Shown here in pieces: positions 7,590 through 15,074 of a DNA stretch of 16,974 nt; position 1 is the stretch's first letter; every line of letters begins with the position of its first letter. The notes under the pieces were generated by a model. It had not been told where the DNA came from. It saw only the letters and a list, made by a program, of their open reading frames with translations, and made no database searches. The DNA comes from JBHJGU01 sp050331475 (lineage in GTDB: Bacteria > Pseudomonadota > Alphaproteobacteria > Caulobacterales > Maricaulaceae). Location: contig JBHJGU010000077.1 in NCBI GenBank assembly GCA_050331475.1, positions 1 through 16,974 of the forward strand, in the 5' to 3' direction. A program made the position numbers and the translations under genes.

Positions 7590-8357
7590 CTACTGAAATC
7601 CTTCACCCAGATAGACCCGTCTTACGTCGGGATTGGTTAAAATTTCTTGCGGTGCGCCTTCGAACAACACCTCACCCGCATGGATGATTGAGGCGCGGTC
7701 GACAATGCTTAACGTCTCGCGGACCTGGTGATCGGTGATCAACACCCCAATGCCGCGGGATTTCAGATAGACGATTAGATCGGAGATATCCGAAATCGCC
7801 AGCGGGTCGATCCCGGTGAAAGGTTCGTCGAGCAGCATGAAGGACGGCCGGGTTGCCAGCGCGCGGGCGATCTCCACGCGCCGGCGTTCCCCGCCCGAGA
7901 GCGAGAGGGCCGGCGCTTCGCGCAGGCGCTCAATGTTGAGCTCTTGGAGCAGGGCGTCGACCATGGCGCGCCGACGCGCTTCGCTCTTCTCATAAAGCTC
8001 CACGACGGCGAGGATGTTCTCCTCCACCGTCAGTCCGCGGAAAATTGACGCCTCTTGCGGCAGATAGCCCAAACCCAGCCGAGCGCGTTGGTACATGGGC
8101 AGGGCCGTGATGTCCTCGCCGTCGAGCACGATGCTGCCCTGATCGGCGGCCACCAGGCCGGTGATCATGTAAAAACACGTGGTCTTGCCCGCGCCATTGG
8201 GTCCGAGCAGGCCCACCACCTCGCCGCGGCGCACTGAGAGGCTGACATCGCGCACCACTTGGCGGCCTTTATAAGCTTTGCCCAGCTGGTTTGCGCTCAA
8301 TCCGGCTGGCGCGGGCTCGGCGGCCGTGGGGGCCTGGGTCTCGGAATAAGGTTGCAT
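7590..8357 (-). CDS. lptB: LPS export ABC transporter ATP-binding protein LptB
   Basis: A 255-residue cytoplasmic ATPase of the LptB2FGC extractor, which powers LPS movement from the inner membrane to the outer surface. It has Walker A GPNGAGKTT (52-60), the Q-loop in LPQEAS, signature LSGGERRRVE, Walker B FMLLDEPFTGID and the switch His in ITDHQV. A ~20-residue Ala/Pro-rich N-terminal extension precedes the usual start. It is in the rnd-lptC-lptA-lptB-rpoN chain, separated from lptA by 115 bases and from rpoN by 9. Confidence 0.97.
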   Translation of the reverse strand: MQPYSETQAPTAAEPAPAGLSANQLGKAYKGRQVVRDVSLSVRRGEVVGLLGPNGAGKTTCFYMITGLVAADQGSIVLDGEDITALPMYQRARLGLGYLPQEASIFRGLTVEENILAVVELYEKSEARRRAMVDALLQELNIERLREAPALSLSGGERRRVEIARALATRPSFMLLDEPFTGIDPLAISDISDLIVYLKSRGIGVLITDHQVRETLSIVDRASIIHAGEVLFEGAPQEILTNPDVRRVYLGEGFQ

Positions 8358-8400
8358 AAGCCAATCTACGTCGCGCGTTGCTTAAGACAGAGTGAATTTG

Positions 8401-8420
8401 GCGCGATTTTTGCTTCGCGC
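8401..8420. other. Hairpin in the lptA-lptB gap
   Basis: A 6-bp perfect inverted repeat, GCGCGA (8401-8406) with TCGCGC (8415-8420), sits in the 115-base gap between lptA and lptB. The loop contains TTTTT on the plus strand. It may be an mRNA processing or attenuation structure. A TTGACA is present on the minus strand (complement of 8451-8456), but without a fitting -10. Confidence 0.25.
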
Positions 8421-8472
8421 GACAGTGCAGGGTGTGCGCCCGATGCGCGCTGTCAAGGCTGGGGCGTGCGGA

Positions 8473-9000
8473 TCAGCTTTCGTCGTCCGACTTCGTACCG
8501 AACACCGCGCGCGAGCGTGTCGCGGGCGCGGCGTCGCGCCCTGTGGCGCCGCCGGTCATGCGGTTGCGGCCGGTGCGCTGATCGATCTCCAAACGCTCCC
8601 CAGTCACCACCGAGTCTTCAGTCTGTACGACCACGGACCCGGTGAACACCACCTTGTCGTTCTCCAGATCATAGACAGCGCGTTCGCCGCGCGCGGTCTC
8701 GGTCTCGGTGATGTAAAAAACATTGCCCGTGGCGATGGCGTAGATCGGATCCCCAAGGCTGTCGGCTTCGGGATCGCGATACTTCTCGAACCGAACCTCA
8801 AGAGTGTCGCAGCGCAGCCGCGCCGCCCCTTGGATCGCATCCACATTGCCGCGGGCGAACGCGACGCCTTTGTCGTCGAGCAGTTCCAGATCATCTGCAT
8901 CCACGGCGATTTGGTCGTCGTCCAGGGAAATCAGCTGCGCGAGGGCGACCGGGGAAGCGATCACCGCGCAAACCAGGGCGAACAAAAAACGACGGGCCAT
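8473..9000 (-). CDS. lptA: Periplasmic LPS-binding protein LptA
   Basis: A 175-residue protein forming the periplasmic bridge between LptC and LptD. A signal peptide covers residues 1-~21 (MARRFLFALV... to ALAQ). The rest is a single OstA/LptA β-jelly-roll: alternating short strands with AFARGNVDAIQGAARLRCDTLEV, the AIATGNVFYI turn and DLENDKVVFTGSVVV are typical. The C-terminal ~25 residues are charged and poorly conserved. The start overlaps the lptC stop (TAATG, one shared base), so the two are translationally coupled. Confidence 0.93.
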   Translation of the reverse strand: MARRFLFALVCAVIASPVALAQLISLDDDQIAVDADDLELLDDKGVAFARGNVDAIQGAARLRCDTLEVRFEKYRDPEADSLGDPIYAIATGNVFYITETETARGERAVYDLENDKVVFTGSVVVQTEDSVVTGERLEIDQRTGRNRMTGGATGRDAAPATRSRAVFGTKSDDES

Positions 9001-9731
9001 TAGCGGGTCTCCTCTGTGTCAACGTCGGTTTCGGCGTCTGGATCGGCAATCTCGTTATAGAGCACCAAACGCGCCCGACCTTTGAAAACGACCCGGTTTC
9101 CGCCGTCTTCGATGCGAAAGCCTTGGGCGTCGATGGTGCCGAATTCGCCTTCGACGCGGACCGGCGCATCCCCGTTCACCCGGTTCTCCGCAACTTCGAT
9201 CAGGGCTTGGGTCGAGCGCAAGGTCAGCCCGTCAGCGCGTTCAAAGACAACGTTTTCAAGCATTTCCAACTCGCGGGACTCCGGATCGAACCGGCCCACG
9301 GGCGCAGTCACCAATCCACCCTCCGTCCCGTCCGCGGAGAAATCCAACGCCGGATCGGACAGCACGGTTTTCGAGGCGTCTTCTTGGTCGGTCTGGGCGG
9401 TTTCGGCTACGAGAACATAGGGTCGGCCGTCTTCGTCGCTGCCGGTGAAGCGCGGTTTGACCAGGCGAGTGCGTTCTTGGGGGTCCTCAATGACCGGATC
9501 GCCGCCGCCTAAGGCGAAGCTGACGATCACCCCGATAATGGACACGCCGGCGAGCCCGGCGGCGCTGAGCAACACCAAACGCAGCCGACGCACCATGTCC
9601 GAGCGCGCGCGCGCCGCCTTAAGCGTCGTTGAGCGGCGGCCCTCCCAATCGAGCGCGTCGATCGCCCGCGTCTCGCGCGGCGTGAACAAGCCGTGCGGAT
9701 CGTCCTCAGCGGAGGAAGCGGCGTCAGTCAT
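9000..9731 (-). CDS. lptC: LPS export protein LptC, membrane-anchored
   Basis: A 243-residue bitopic inner-membrane protein that receives LPS from LptB2FG and hands it to LptA. The ~50-residue cytoplasmic N-terminus includes the basic ARARSDMVRRLR segment, followed by one membrane segment at ~50-73. A periplasmic β-jelly-roll follows, with FDPESRELEMLENVVF and QGFRIEDGGNRVVFKG repeating the pattern seen in LptA. It is longer than E. coli LptC (191 aa), as is usual in alphaproteobacteria. It lies 65 bases after rnd and overlaps lptA by one base. Confidence 0.9.
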   Translation of the reverse strand: MTDAASSAEDDPHGLFTPRETRAIDALDWEGRRSTTLKAARARSDMVRRLRLVLLSAAGLAGVSIIGVIVSFALGGGDPVIEDPQERTRLVKPRFTGSDEDGRPYVLVAETAQTDQEDASKTVLSDPALDFSADGTEGGLVTAPVGRFDPESRELEMLENVVFERADGLTLRSTQALIEVAENRVNGDAPVRVEGEFGTIDAQGFRIEDGGNRVVFKGRARLVLYNEIADPDAETDVDTEETR

Positions 9732-9796
9732 TGGAAATCCACACCCATCGCGCTGGTGTTATCAGATTTCTTGAAACTGTGGCCCGAAAATATGGC

Positions 9797-10411
9797 CTAA
9801 GAATGCGCGAAAATGTCCACGTCCGCCCAACCTGCGAGGTCGAGTTCCGCGCGCGCGGGCAGGAAGCCGAAACACGCTTGCGCCAAGTCCAGCCGTCCCT
9901 CGCGCGCCAACATCCCGGTTAGCCGATCGGCGAGCGCATGCAGGTGCAACACATCCGACGCTGCATAAGCCAGCTGCGCGTCGGTGAGCGTTTCCGCGCC
10001 CCAGTCTGAGCTTTGCTGTTGTTTGGAGAGGTCAACGCTAAGCAACTCGCGGGTGACGTCTTTAAGGCCATGCTTATCGGTATAAGTCCGGCAAAGCTTC
10101 GACGCGATTTTCGTACAAAACACCGGCGCCATCATCACGCCTAAAGACCGCTTCACCATAGCCAGGTCGAACCGTGCGAAATGGAGGATCTTTTCCACCT
10201 CGGGATTGGCCAGTAACGCCTTGAGGTTCGGGCAGTCATAGCTTGAACGGTCGAGCTGGACGATATGCGCCGAGCCGTCGCCTGAGGAGAGTTGCACCAG
10301 ACACAGCGGATCGCGGACCAGCGACAGCCCCAGGGTTTCGGTGTCCACCGCGACCCGATCGCCGAAATCTAGATCAGCGGGCAGGTCGCCCCGATGCAAC
10401 GTCACGGCCAT
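9797..10411 (-). CDS. rnd: Short-form ribonuclease D (DEDDy 3'-5' exonuclease)
   Basis: A 204-residue protein with only the exonuclease domain; the HRDC domains of E. coli RNase D are absent, as in many alphaproteobacterial copies next to lptC. All DEDDy catalytic residues are visible: Asp23 and Glu25 in VDTETLG, Asp82 in HFARFDLAM, and Tyr149 with Asp153 in YAASDVLHLH. It probably trims tRNA or other RNA 3' ends. The start lies five bases after the efp stop, in the same direction, which suggests cotranscription with efp. The ribosome binding site must then lie within the end of efp. Confidence 0.93.
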   Translation of the reverse strand: MAVTLHRGDLPADLDFGDRVAVDTETLGLSLVRDPLCLVQLSSGDGSAHIVQLDRSSYDCPNLKALLANPEVEKILHFARFDLAMVKRSLGVMMAPVFCTKIASKLCRTYTDKHGLKDVTRELLSVDLSKQQQSSDWGAETLTDAQLAYAASDVLHLHALADRLTGMLAREGRLDLAQACFGFLPARAELDLAGWADVDIFAHS

Positions 10412-10416
10412 GGGGT

Positions 10417-10989
10417 CTAGTCTTTCGCGCGTTCGACGTAGGAGCCGTCCGCGGTTTGCACCACAATGCGTACGCCAGAGCCCACATGGGGCGGGACCAT
10501 GGTGCGCACGCCGTTCGATAGCAATGCGGGTTTGTAAGATGAGGTCGCCGTCTGACCTTTGATCACCGGTTCAGTTTCAACAATCTCCAAGACGGCGTGC
10601 TTGGGTAGCTCCATGGCCAACGGAAGTTCGTTGAAGATCGTCAGGAACACTTCCATGTTTTCTTGTAAGAACACCGCCTGGTCGCCAACCACGTCTTTAG
10701 GCACCGTGATTTGGTCATAGGTCTCGGGGTTCATGCAGATAAAGCCGTCGCTGTCTTCGTAGAGGTAGGAGAAGGCTTTTTCCTCGACGAAGGCCTTCTC
10801 CACCTGGTCGGTGGTTTTATAGCGCTCGGAGATCTTCACCCCGTCGGAAATCCGCCGCATATCCACGGACGTGGTGGGCGTGCCTTTCCCCGGGTGGAAG
10901 TTTTCCGCGCTGAGCACGACATAAAGCTTGCCGTCGGTGTGCTCGACCACATTGCCTTTGCGAAGACCCGAAGCGATGACTTTGACCAC
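10417..10989 (-). CDS. efp: Translation elongation factor P
   Basis: A 190-residue EF-P, which enters the ribosomal E site and relieves stalling at polyproline. Domain I carries the modification loop FHPGKGTP; Lys35 is the expected β-lysylation site. The C-terminal OB domain ends with the family signature (KGQTATSSYKPALLSNGVRTMVPP). The start is GTG 10989 (complement 10987-10989): it is preceded by GAGAGAG at good spacing and aligns with the usual MKV start. The open frame upstream reaches 12096 but is antisense to epmA. efp is divergent from epmA across 93 bases, so EF-P and its ligase share a promoter region. Confidence 0.96.
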   Translation of the reverse strand: MVKVIASGLRKGNVVEHTDGKLYVVLSAENFHPGKGTPTTSVDMRRISDGVKISERYKTTDQVEKAFVEEKAFSYLYEDSDGFICMNPETYDQITVPKDVVGDQAVFLQENMEVFLTIFNELPLAMELPKHAVLEIVETEPVIKGQTATSSYKPALLSNGVRTMVPPHVGSGVRIVVQTADGSYVERAKD

Positions 10990-11082
10990 GCCCACTCTCT
11001 CTTGTTCGGCGCGCCTGCGGCGCAGAAATCCCCCGCGTCTTAGCCGGTTGCGGGCGCGGGGCCAAGCGGGGGACGGGGGCCG

Positions 11083-12156
11083 ATGACTGACGCGCCTGCG
11101 CCACGCTGGCTCCAACCCGAAACGCACACCGATCGCCGGCCCCGTTTGCGCGCCCGCGCCCGAGCGCTCAGCGTGGTGCGCGCCTGGTTCGCCAACCGTG
11201 ATTTCGTTGAGACCGAGTGCGGGGTTTTGCAGACCAGCCCCGGCGCGGAAACCCATTTGCACGCCTTTGAAACCGCGATCTTGTCGTCGGATCGCTCCGC
11301 CACGCGGCTTTATCTGCACACCTCCCCGGAATTCGCCGCAAAAAAGCTGCTCGCCGCCGGAGAAACCCAGATTGTCGACATCGCCCGGGTGTTTCGCAAC
11401 GCCGAGCGATCCGCTCTGCACGCCCCCGAATTCACTCTGGTGGAATGGTATCGCGCCCATTCGCCCTATGAGGCGGTGATTGCGGATTGTTTGGCGCTGA
11501 TCGCGGTGGTCGGCGCGGCGTGCGGTGCGAACGCGTTTCGGTTCCGCGATCGGGTCGCGGCGCTGGATGCGGCGCCGGTGCGGATCAGCGCGGCGGATGC
11601 GTTTGCGCGCTTCGCCGGGATCGATCTGCTCGGCGCGGTCAGCGACACAGGCGTCGGCGACGGGGCGGCCTTCAAACACCAAGCGGAAGCGGCGGGCGTG
11701 GCTTGCGCGGACGATGATGGCTGGTCGGACGTTTTCGCGCGGGTCCTCGCCGAGCGCGTGGAGCCGAATTTGCCCACAGACCGGCCAGTGGTGTTGGACC
11801 GCTATCCAGCGCCCGAAGCCGCCCTGGCGCGCCGGTCGGCCGACGACCCCCGCACCGCGGAACGTTTTGAGGTTTACCTCTGCGGGGTTGAGCTGGCCAA
11901 CGGCTTTGGCGAGTTGACGGATGCGGAGGAGCAACGCGCCCGGCTTGAGGCCGCCATGGCGGAGAAAGCGCGGCTTTATGGCGGCGCTTGGCCCGTCGAC
12001 GCGGCGTTTCTCGACGCTGTGGGCCGCATGCCGCCCGCGAGCGGGGTCGCGCTGGGCTTTGACCGGCTGGTGATGCTGGCCACCGGCGCGGACCATATCG
12101 ACCAGGTGATCTGGACGCCGACGCCGGGTCCGGGCGGGTATTACGATGGGCGGTGA
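11083..12156 (+). CDS. epmA: EF-P--(R)-β-lysine ligase (EpmA/GenX/PoxA)
   Basis: A 357-residue paralogue of the class II lysyl-tRNA synthetase catalytic core. It lacks the N-terminal OB tRNA-binding domain and attaches β-lysine to the EF-P lysine. Class II motif 2 is at 104-125 (FRNAERSALHAPEFTLVEWY; Arg105, Glu108). Motif 3 is at 320-332 (SGVALGFDRLVML; Arg328). The NGFGELTDAEEQ stretch is the lysine-recognition segment of LysRS/GenX. It is slightly longer than the E. coli enzyme (325 aa). It is divergent from efp, and epmB follows two genes later. Confidence 0.95.
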   Translation: MTDAPAPRWLQPETHTDRRPRLRARARALSVVRAWFANRDFVETECGVLQTSPGAETHLHAFETAILSSDRSATRLYLHTSPEFAAKKLLAAGETQIVDIARVFRNAERSALHAPEFTLVEWYRAHSPYEAVIADCLALIAVVGAACGANAFRFRDRVAALDAAPVRISAADAFARFAGIDLLGAVSDTGVGDGAAFKHQAEAAGVACADDDGWSDVFARVLAERVEPNLPTDRPVVLDRYPAPEAALARRSADDPRTAERFEVYLCGVELANGFGELTDAEEQRARLEAAMAEKARLYGGAWPVDAAFLDAVGRMPPASGVALGFDRLVMLATGADHIDQVIWTPTPGPGGYYDGR

Positions 12157-12171
12157 GGCGGCGGGGCTCGA

Positions 12172-12200
12172 TTGACCGTTCCCCTATGAGCGCGCATATC
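12172..12200 (+). promoter_or_regulatory. Candidate promoter of the toxin-antitoxin/epmB unit
   Basis: TTGACC (12172-12177), a 17-base spacer and CATATC (12195-12200) resemble -35/-10 boxes in the 51-base gap after epmA. The predicted start would fall at about 12207, at or just before the antitoxin ATG 12208, implying a nearly leaderless mRNA. No Shine-Dalgarno is seen before that ATG, which agrees. The antitoxin would probably bind here for autoregulation. Confidence 0.4.
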
Positions 12201-12207
12201 TAAACCC

Positions 12208-12558
12208 ATGGCCAGCTTGACCTTACCCGATCTGCCCGACGCGGTGCGCGACGCACTCCAAGCTCAAGCCAAGCGCCATGGCCGCACGCTGGAGGCCGAG
12301 GCCGTGGCCGTGCTGGAGGCGGCGACGGGGGCGGCGTCCGCTCGCCCGCTGCCTCAGCCCACCCGATCGCCGAGACCTGGGCCATTTCTGTCAGACCTTT
12401 TGGTGGCTGACAGACGCTTAAAGACGGCGCTCGAGACCGGTTTGATCGACCGAGACCAATTTGTCGCTTGGGGAGAGGCTTTTGAGCGGGGGGATCTCGA
12501 CCTTAAGACCTTATCCGCGCGCCTTGAACGCGCCGATCGTGAGCAAGGCCCAGCGTGA
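12208..12558 (+). CDS. vapB: Ribbon-helix-helix antitoxin (FitA/VapB-like)
   Basis: A 116-residue protein. Residues 3-~40 read as a ribbon-helix-helix DNA-binding domain: strand SLTLPDLP, then two helices (DAVRDALQAQAKRHG and TLEAEAVAVLEAA), the FitA/Arc-like pattern. The C-terminal half (from ~62, FLSDLLVADRRLKTALETG onward) should wrap the toxin. It is longer than the usual ~75-85 residues because of a Pro/Arg linker at ~45-60. It overlaps the PIN toxin gene by four bases (GTGA), the standard antitoxin-toxin coupling. It is expected to neutralise the toxin and repress its own promoter. Confidence 0.78.
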   Translation: MASLTLPDLPDAVRDALQAQAKRHGRTLEAEAVAVLEAATGAASARPLPQPTRSPRPGPFLSDLLVADRRLKTALETGLIDRDQFVAWGEAFERGDLDLKTLSARLERADREQGPA

Positions 12559-12935
12559 TCGTTCTAGATGCATCCGCTCTGGTGGCTTTTGCGCGCCATG
12601 AACCGGGAGCTGACCGCGTCGTGATCGCCCCGGACCTGACGACGATCAGTGCGGTGAACTTTGGCGAAGCGTGTCGCGTGCTTTTGCGGTCCGGTTTCGA
12701 TTGGCCGAAGACGAAAGCGTCGTGGACGGCGCAAGGGTTACGCGTCGAGCCGCTGAGTTTAGACGATGCGGAACGCGCCGCACAGATTGCGGCGCCGCTG
12801 CCGCGTCGATACGCCATCTCATTGGCCGATTGTATTTGTGTCGCGCTCGCCGAGCGTTTGAATGCGCGTGTTCTCAAAACCGATCGACAATGGCGCGACC
12901 TTGATGTAGCCGTACCCATTGAGATCATCCGATGA
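12555..12935 (+). CDS. vapC: PIN-domain toxin ribonuclease (VapC-like)
   Basis: A 126-residue PIN-domain protein. The four acidic residues of the Mg2+ site are present: Asp5 (VLDASAL), Glu38 (NFGEA), Asp92 (SLADCICVALAE) and Asp110 (LKTDRQW). VapC toxins cleave tRNA or rRNA; the target here is unknown. The start is GTG 12555, overlapping the antitoxin TGA, and gives the canonical MIVLDASA beginning. Its own stop overlaps the epmB start (ATGA). The pair therefore sits inside the epmA-epmB unit, and the toxin is translationally linked to epmB. Confidence 0.9.
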   Translation: MIVLDASALVAFARHEPGADRVVIAPDLTTISAVNFGEACRVLLRSGFDWPKTKASWTAQGLRVEPLSLDDAERAAQIAAPLPRRYAISLADCICVALAERLNARVLKTDRQWRDLDVAVPIEIIR

Positions 12936-13927
12936 AATGCGCAACCGCCTTAGCGGAAGCGGGCTTGGTAACCGCCGAGCAGGCCCGAGCGCTGGAGCCC
13001 GTGGCCGCGCGCTATGCGGTGGCGATCACCCCGGCGATCGCGGCGCTGATCGACCCCAGCGACCCCAATGACCCCATCGCCCAGCAATTCGTCCCTTCCA
13101 CCGCGGAACTCGACCAAACTCCGGAGGAGACCCCTGACCCGATCGGCGATGATCGCTTCTCGCCCGTTCCAGGTTTGGTGCACCGTTATCCCGACCGGGT
13201 CTTACTGAAGATCGTCAGCGCTTGCCCGGTCTATTGCCGGTTCTGTTTTCGGCGCGAGCACGTGGGCCAGGGCGAGCCCGGACTGATCGGCGCCGCGCTG
13301 GAGACCGCACTCGACTACATCCGCGAGCGGCCGGCGATTTGGGAGGTGATCCTGACCGGCGGGGATCCCTTCGTCCTTTCGCCCCGGCGCATCGCGACCG
13401 TGACCCCGGCTTTAGCCGGCATCGACCACGTCAAAGTCATACGCTGGCACACCCGCATGCCCGTGGCGGACCCGGCGCGGGTGGACGCCGAAATGGTGTC
13501 GGCTTTGAGGACGCCGGACGCAGCGGTCTGGGTCGCCGCCCACGTCAATCACGCCCGAGAGCTTACGCCTGAGGCCCGCGCGGCGATCGGTCGGATGGTG
13601 GACGCGGGCCTGCCCGTGGTCAGCCAGACCGTGCTGCTCAAGGGCGTCAATGACGACCCCGATACGCTAGAGGCGCTCATGCGCGCGCTCGTGGAGGCGC
13701 GGGTCAAGCCTTATTACCTGCATCATGGCGATTTAGCCCCCGGCACGGGTCATTTCCGCACTTCCATCGATACGGGCCAGGCGCTGTTGCGTCGGCTGCA
13801 TGGCCGCGCCTCCGGCCTCTGCCAGCCGACCTATGTGCTCGACATCCCCGGCGGCCAATGCAAAGCGCCCATCGGCCCCTGTTACGCCCGGAAAGTCGAC
13901 GATGAATGGGTGGTGGAGGGGGATTAG
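12932..13927 (+). CDS. epmB: EF-P lysine 2,3-aminomutase (EpmB, KamA family)
   Basis: A 331-residue radical-SAM, PLP-dependent enzyme converting L-lysine to (R)-β-lysine for EpmA. The [4Fe-4S]-binding CPVYCRFC motif supplies Cys98, Cys102 and Cys105. EVILTGGDPF (138-147) is the SAM-binding GGDP region. Lys311 in DIPGGQCKAP is the expected PLP Schiff-base lysine. YYLHHGDLAPGTGHFR is typical of KamA proteins. The length suits EpmB rather than clostridial lysine aminomutases (~415 aa). The start ATG overlaps the toxin stop by four bases; no separate ribosome binding site is obvious, so epmB may depend on toxin translation. Confidence 0.95.
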   Translation: MKCATALAEAGLVTAEQARALEPVAARYAVAITPAIAALIDPSDPNDPIAQQFVPSTAELDQTPEETPDPIGDDRFSPVPGLVHRYPDRVLLKIVSACPVYCRFCFRREHVGQGEPGLIGAALETALDYIRERPAIWEVILTGGDPFVLSPRRIATVTPALAGIDHVKVIRWHTRMPVADPARVDAEMVSALRTPDAAVWVAAHVNHARELTPEARAAIGRMVDAGLPVVSQTVLLKGVNDDPDTLEALMRALVEARVKPYYLHHGDLAPGTGHFRTSIDTGQALLRRLHGRASGLCQPTYVLDIPGGQCKAPIGPCYARKVDDEWVVEGD

Positions 13928-14060
13928 AATGTCATTTGCAGTCGTCTAAGTCGCCCAAGCGGTCCACTGGCGCTTGCTTGATGTCGCGCGCCAGGTCTCG
14001 ATACCCTATAGTATAGTGTTCTTGTTAACCCGGCCGCGTCATGTCAGCACGCAATGAGCG
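13928..14060. other. Intergenic left flank of the AT-rich island
   Basis: No gene is seen. Base composition is near the host's, with a tandem TATAGTATAGT at 14007-14017 (two overlapping five-of-six -10 matches) but no fitting -35. The piece around 13951-14005 briefly resembles tRNA D-arm and T-loop text but does not fold as a tRNA. The -10-like repeat is ~185 bases upstream of the peptidase-like gene and could drive the island. Confidence 0.4.
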
Positions 14061-14227
14061 GCAAACCATTATCATTTTTGATTTTTGATAAGGGGAAATT
14101 TTCTAAAAAGCGTCAAATCATTCAAAAAATTAACAAACAAAATTTTCTGCTTGCGCAATCTTGCGCTTTGATTTATTGTTTTATCTATTATATCGGTCAT
14201 TATGAGAAGTATTATGAAGGATGTTGA
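14054..14227 (+). CDS. Possible small hydrophobic protein, 57 aa
   Basis: An open frame from ATG 14054 to TGA 14225-14227 lies just upstream of the peptidase-like gene and overlaps its first 26 bases. The protein has a Lys-rich middle (residues ~12-29), a hydrophobic stretch at ~31-48 that could be one membrane span (ending CFIYYIG), and a Tyr-rich tail. No Shine-Dalgarno precedes it. An open frame this long is uncommon but not rare in AT-rich DNA, so it may be chance. If real, a small membrane protein before a wall peptidase would recall a holin. Confidence 0.22.
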   Translation: MSGKPLSFLIFDKGKFSKKRQIIQKINKQNFLLAQSCALIYCFIYYIGHYEKYYEGC

Positions 14228-15074
14228 GAAACAAATACAAGATTATATCCTAAAGGGTGTCATTATATTCGATCATGGCAGAGAAAATATTTTAAAAAAT
14301 GAGCTTCTTGCAAAAAATTCAGGAGTGCGTATTTCTGAAAAATTGCAATTAGTTGTTGCCGATATCGCAGAATTGATCGTCCAAAAAAATCAACCGAAAC
14401 ACCATTTAAGAATTAGCTCTATTGTTCGAGGCGTTGGTCCTAGTCACCATTCCACCGGGCGTGCGGTAGATATTGGTAATGAGAACATTGCTCCTATTAT
14501 TATGCCAGAGATCGCTCTTCCGAAAAAAGTGTCCAGCTTGTCAATCGACGAAATTATAATTGACGCAGGGCTTTTTGGATATAAAAACCGAAATATCTGG
14601 AATTTCGACAAGGGAAGCCCCCATATTTACGACGCTCGAACTTTGAACTACCACAGAAATCATATACATATTGCAGTATTAAAATGAAAAATACGCTGAC
14701 CTCAAATTTGAAAAAGCTAATAAATCAAATCCCAATTTACTTTTTTTGTGGTTTATTATCGGCATGCGAGTCCCATGATAAAAATAATCAGGACATTTCT
14801 GATGATTATTATTCAGGCAAAAATGAGTTATGTGTTAGCAGCTCATTGAAGTCAGCACAGTTTCAATTAAGAAAAATACATTTGATTCGAGATTACTATA
14901 ATGCATATGACTTTGAAGATTATTGTCGCGTTTTCGGATTGTATTCAAAAAACCAATCTATAAGAAGGCTCAAAAAAAAGTATTTTACCGCGTCAACGTC
15001 GATATGTAATGAAATAATGGATAGTAATGATTTGGATTTAAAGCTTGAATATACAGAAGGTCATATCTGTGATT
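14061..15074. mobile_element. AT-rich acquired cassette (genomic islet)
   Basis: Composition changes abruptly: 14281-14340 has 17 G/C of 60 bases, while 15421-15480 in the neighbouring symporter has 43 of 60. The block carries only the peptidase-like and lipoprotein genes plus possible small features, and no integrase or transposase. An inverted repeat, TTATCA (14069-14074) with TGATAA (14086-14091), marks the left end. On the right, the change back to host composition falls inside the last codons of the lipoprotein gene. The cassette was probably gained by homologous or illegitimate exchange; no clear flanking direct repeat was found. Confidence 0.65.
14202..14687 (+). CDS. M15-type zinc peptidase-like protein without signal peptide
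   Basis: A 161-residue protein. Residues 81-90 read SHHSTGRAVD, fitting the SxHxxGxAxD zinc signature of D,D-peptidases of the M15 group (His83, Asp90). The C-terminus has NHIHIAV (His154, His156), suitable as the remaining zinc ligand. These enzymes cut peptidoglycan stem peptides; that activity here is inferred. There is no signal peptide or membrane segment, so it must reach the wall by lysis, a holin or a dedicated secretion system. The start may be ATG 14202 or ATG 14214; GAGAAG precedes the second at short spacing. Direct repeats of TTGCGC (14151, 14161) and a TATTAT (14186-14191) upstream may form a promoter. Its end overlaps the lipoprotein gene by four bases. The gene is strongly AT-rich and foreign in codon use. 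Confidence 0.7.
   Translation: MRSIMKDVEKQIQDYILKGVIIFDHGRENILKNELLAKNSGVRISEKLQLVVADIAELIVQKNQPKHHLRISSIVRGVGPSHHSTGRAVDIGNENIAPIIMPEIALPKKVSSLSIDEIIIDAGLFGYKNRNIWNFDKGSPHIYDARTLNYHRNHIHIAVLK

Noticed and set aside
10990..12096. Long upstream extension of the efp frame on the minus strand
   Set aside because: It is antisense to epmA, whose class II synthetase motifs are clear; the translation has no motif, and EF-P has a well-placed GTG start with ribosome binding site.
13951..14010. tRNA-like text (AAGCGGT...GGTCTCGATACC) as an attachment site
   Set aside because: It does not form acceptor or anticodon stems, so it is not a tRNA or a recognisable fragment.
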